Below are positions 63,279-64,000 of a stretch of DNA of 64,000 bases, in pieces. Origin of the DNA: an uncultured Alphaproteobacteria bacterium. GTDB taxonomy: Bacteria; Pseudomonadota; Alphaproteobacteria; HIMB59; GCA-002718135. Position numbers and translations under genes: made by a program. Numbering within the stretch: the stretch's first letter is position 1; each line of letters starts with the position of its first letter. The notes under the pieces were generated by a model that did no database searches, was not told the DNA's origin, and worked only from the letters and a program-made list of their open reading frames with translations. The stretch is from NCBI GenBank assembly GCA_902570155.1, contig CACFXU010000009.1, positions 1-64,000 of the forward strand, read 5' to 3'.

Positions 63279-64000
63279 ATGAATTTACCAGAAGTTAAAA
63301 TTGAAGATCTCTTAGAATCAGGTGTACATTTTGGTCATAATGTAAGAAGATGGAACCCTAAGATGCAAGAGTATATCTACGGTGTCAGAAATAATATACA
63401 TATTTTTGATTTAAGAATTACTTTGGATTTATTAAATACAGCACTAACAAAAATACACGAAACTGTATCAAAATCAGGAAAGATTCTTTTCGTAGGCACT
63501 AAAAAACAGTGTAGCGATGTTGTTAAAGAATTAGCAATGCTAAATAATAACTACTACGTAAATAAAAGATGGTTAGGTGGAACTCTAACTAATTGGAAAA
63601 CAATATCAAACTCAATTAAAAGACTTGAAGAAATTGAATTATTTTTACAAAATAATGATCAATCAAAAAATTTATCTAAAAAAGAATTACTAGATATTTC
63701 AAGAGAAAAACAAAAACTTGATTTAAATATTGGTGGTATCAGATCTCTTAATGGAAAGCCTGATTTATTGGTTATCTTTGATGTAATAAAGGATAAAATA
63801 GCAGTACGAGAAGCAAATAAACTTAGAATTCCAGTTGTTGCTGTTGTAGATTCAAATGGTGATCCAGAAAATATTGATTATGTGATTCCTGGGAATGATG
63901 ATGCACTTAGATCTATCAATCTTTACAAAAATTATTTTTTTGCAACCATTCAAGATGCAACAAATTTTCAAAATCATTCTAATGAAAACGAAAATGAAAA
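63279..64000 (+). CDS. rpsB: 30S ribosomal protein S2 (truncated by window end)
   Basis: [40 protein letters not shown]...[15 protein letters not shown]; open to window edge. Confidence 0.96.
   Translation, partial: MNLPEVKIEDLLESGVHFGHNVRRWNPKMQEYIYGVRNNIHIFDLRITLDLLNTALTKIHETVSKSGKILFVGTKKQCSDVVKELAMLNNNYYVNKRWLGGTLTNWKTISNSIKRLEEIELFLQNNDQSKNLSKKELLDISREKQKLDLNIGGIRSLNGKPDLLVIFDVIKDKIAVREANKLRIPVVAVVDSNGDPENIDYVIPGNDDALRSINLYKNYFFATIQDATNFQNHSNENENE

Overview
This 64 kb window is AT-rich and gene-dense. It looks like a streamlined marine alphaproteobacterium (SAR11/HIMB59-like; inferred from gene content and order, not a placement). I see no CRISPR array, transposase, integrase or phage genes. 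From left to right: a DsbA/HCCA-isomerase-type protein; an ABC-F ATPase; a carbohydrate-uptake locus (HpcH/HpaI aldolase, substrate-binding protein, two permeases, tandem ADP-ribosylglycohydrolase-family enzymes with long C-terminal extensions, aldo/keto reductase, MFS transporter); a frameshifted nitrilase and a methyltransferase; mntR with a putative metal exporter; murA-hisG-hisD-infA-yacG-tRNA-Phe; glycosyltransferase; orphan amino-acid ABC permeases; cytochrome c', IolE-like and GATase genes; glpK; parE; a glnB-[tandem glutamine riboswitches]-glnA locus; aminotransferase; tRNA-His and tRNA-Leu; tig-clpP-clpX-lon-hup; tRNA-Val and tRNA-Asp; the full nuoA-N operon; and birA-coaX-rnj-proS-lolC-lolD-dnaE-rpsB. 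Main points of interest: (1) two tandem glnA-type glutamine riboswitches between a PII gene with a non-canonical T-loop and glnA; (2) the duplicated ADP-ribosylglycohydrolase-lectin-like fusion pair in a sugar-uptake operon; (3) single-base homopolymer frameshifts in dnaE (essential) and a nitrilase gene; (4) several unannotated small genes (DUF2256-like, YacG) and structured intergenic RNAs, including an rpsB leader and a multi-hairpin element at 15367-15487.
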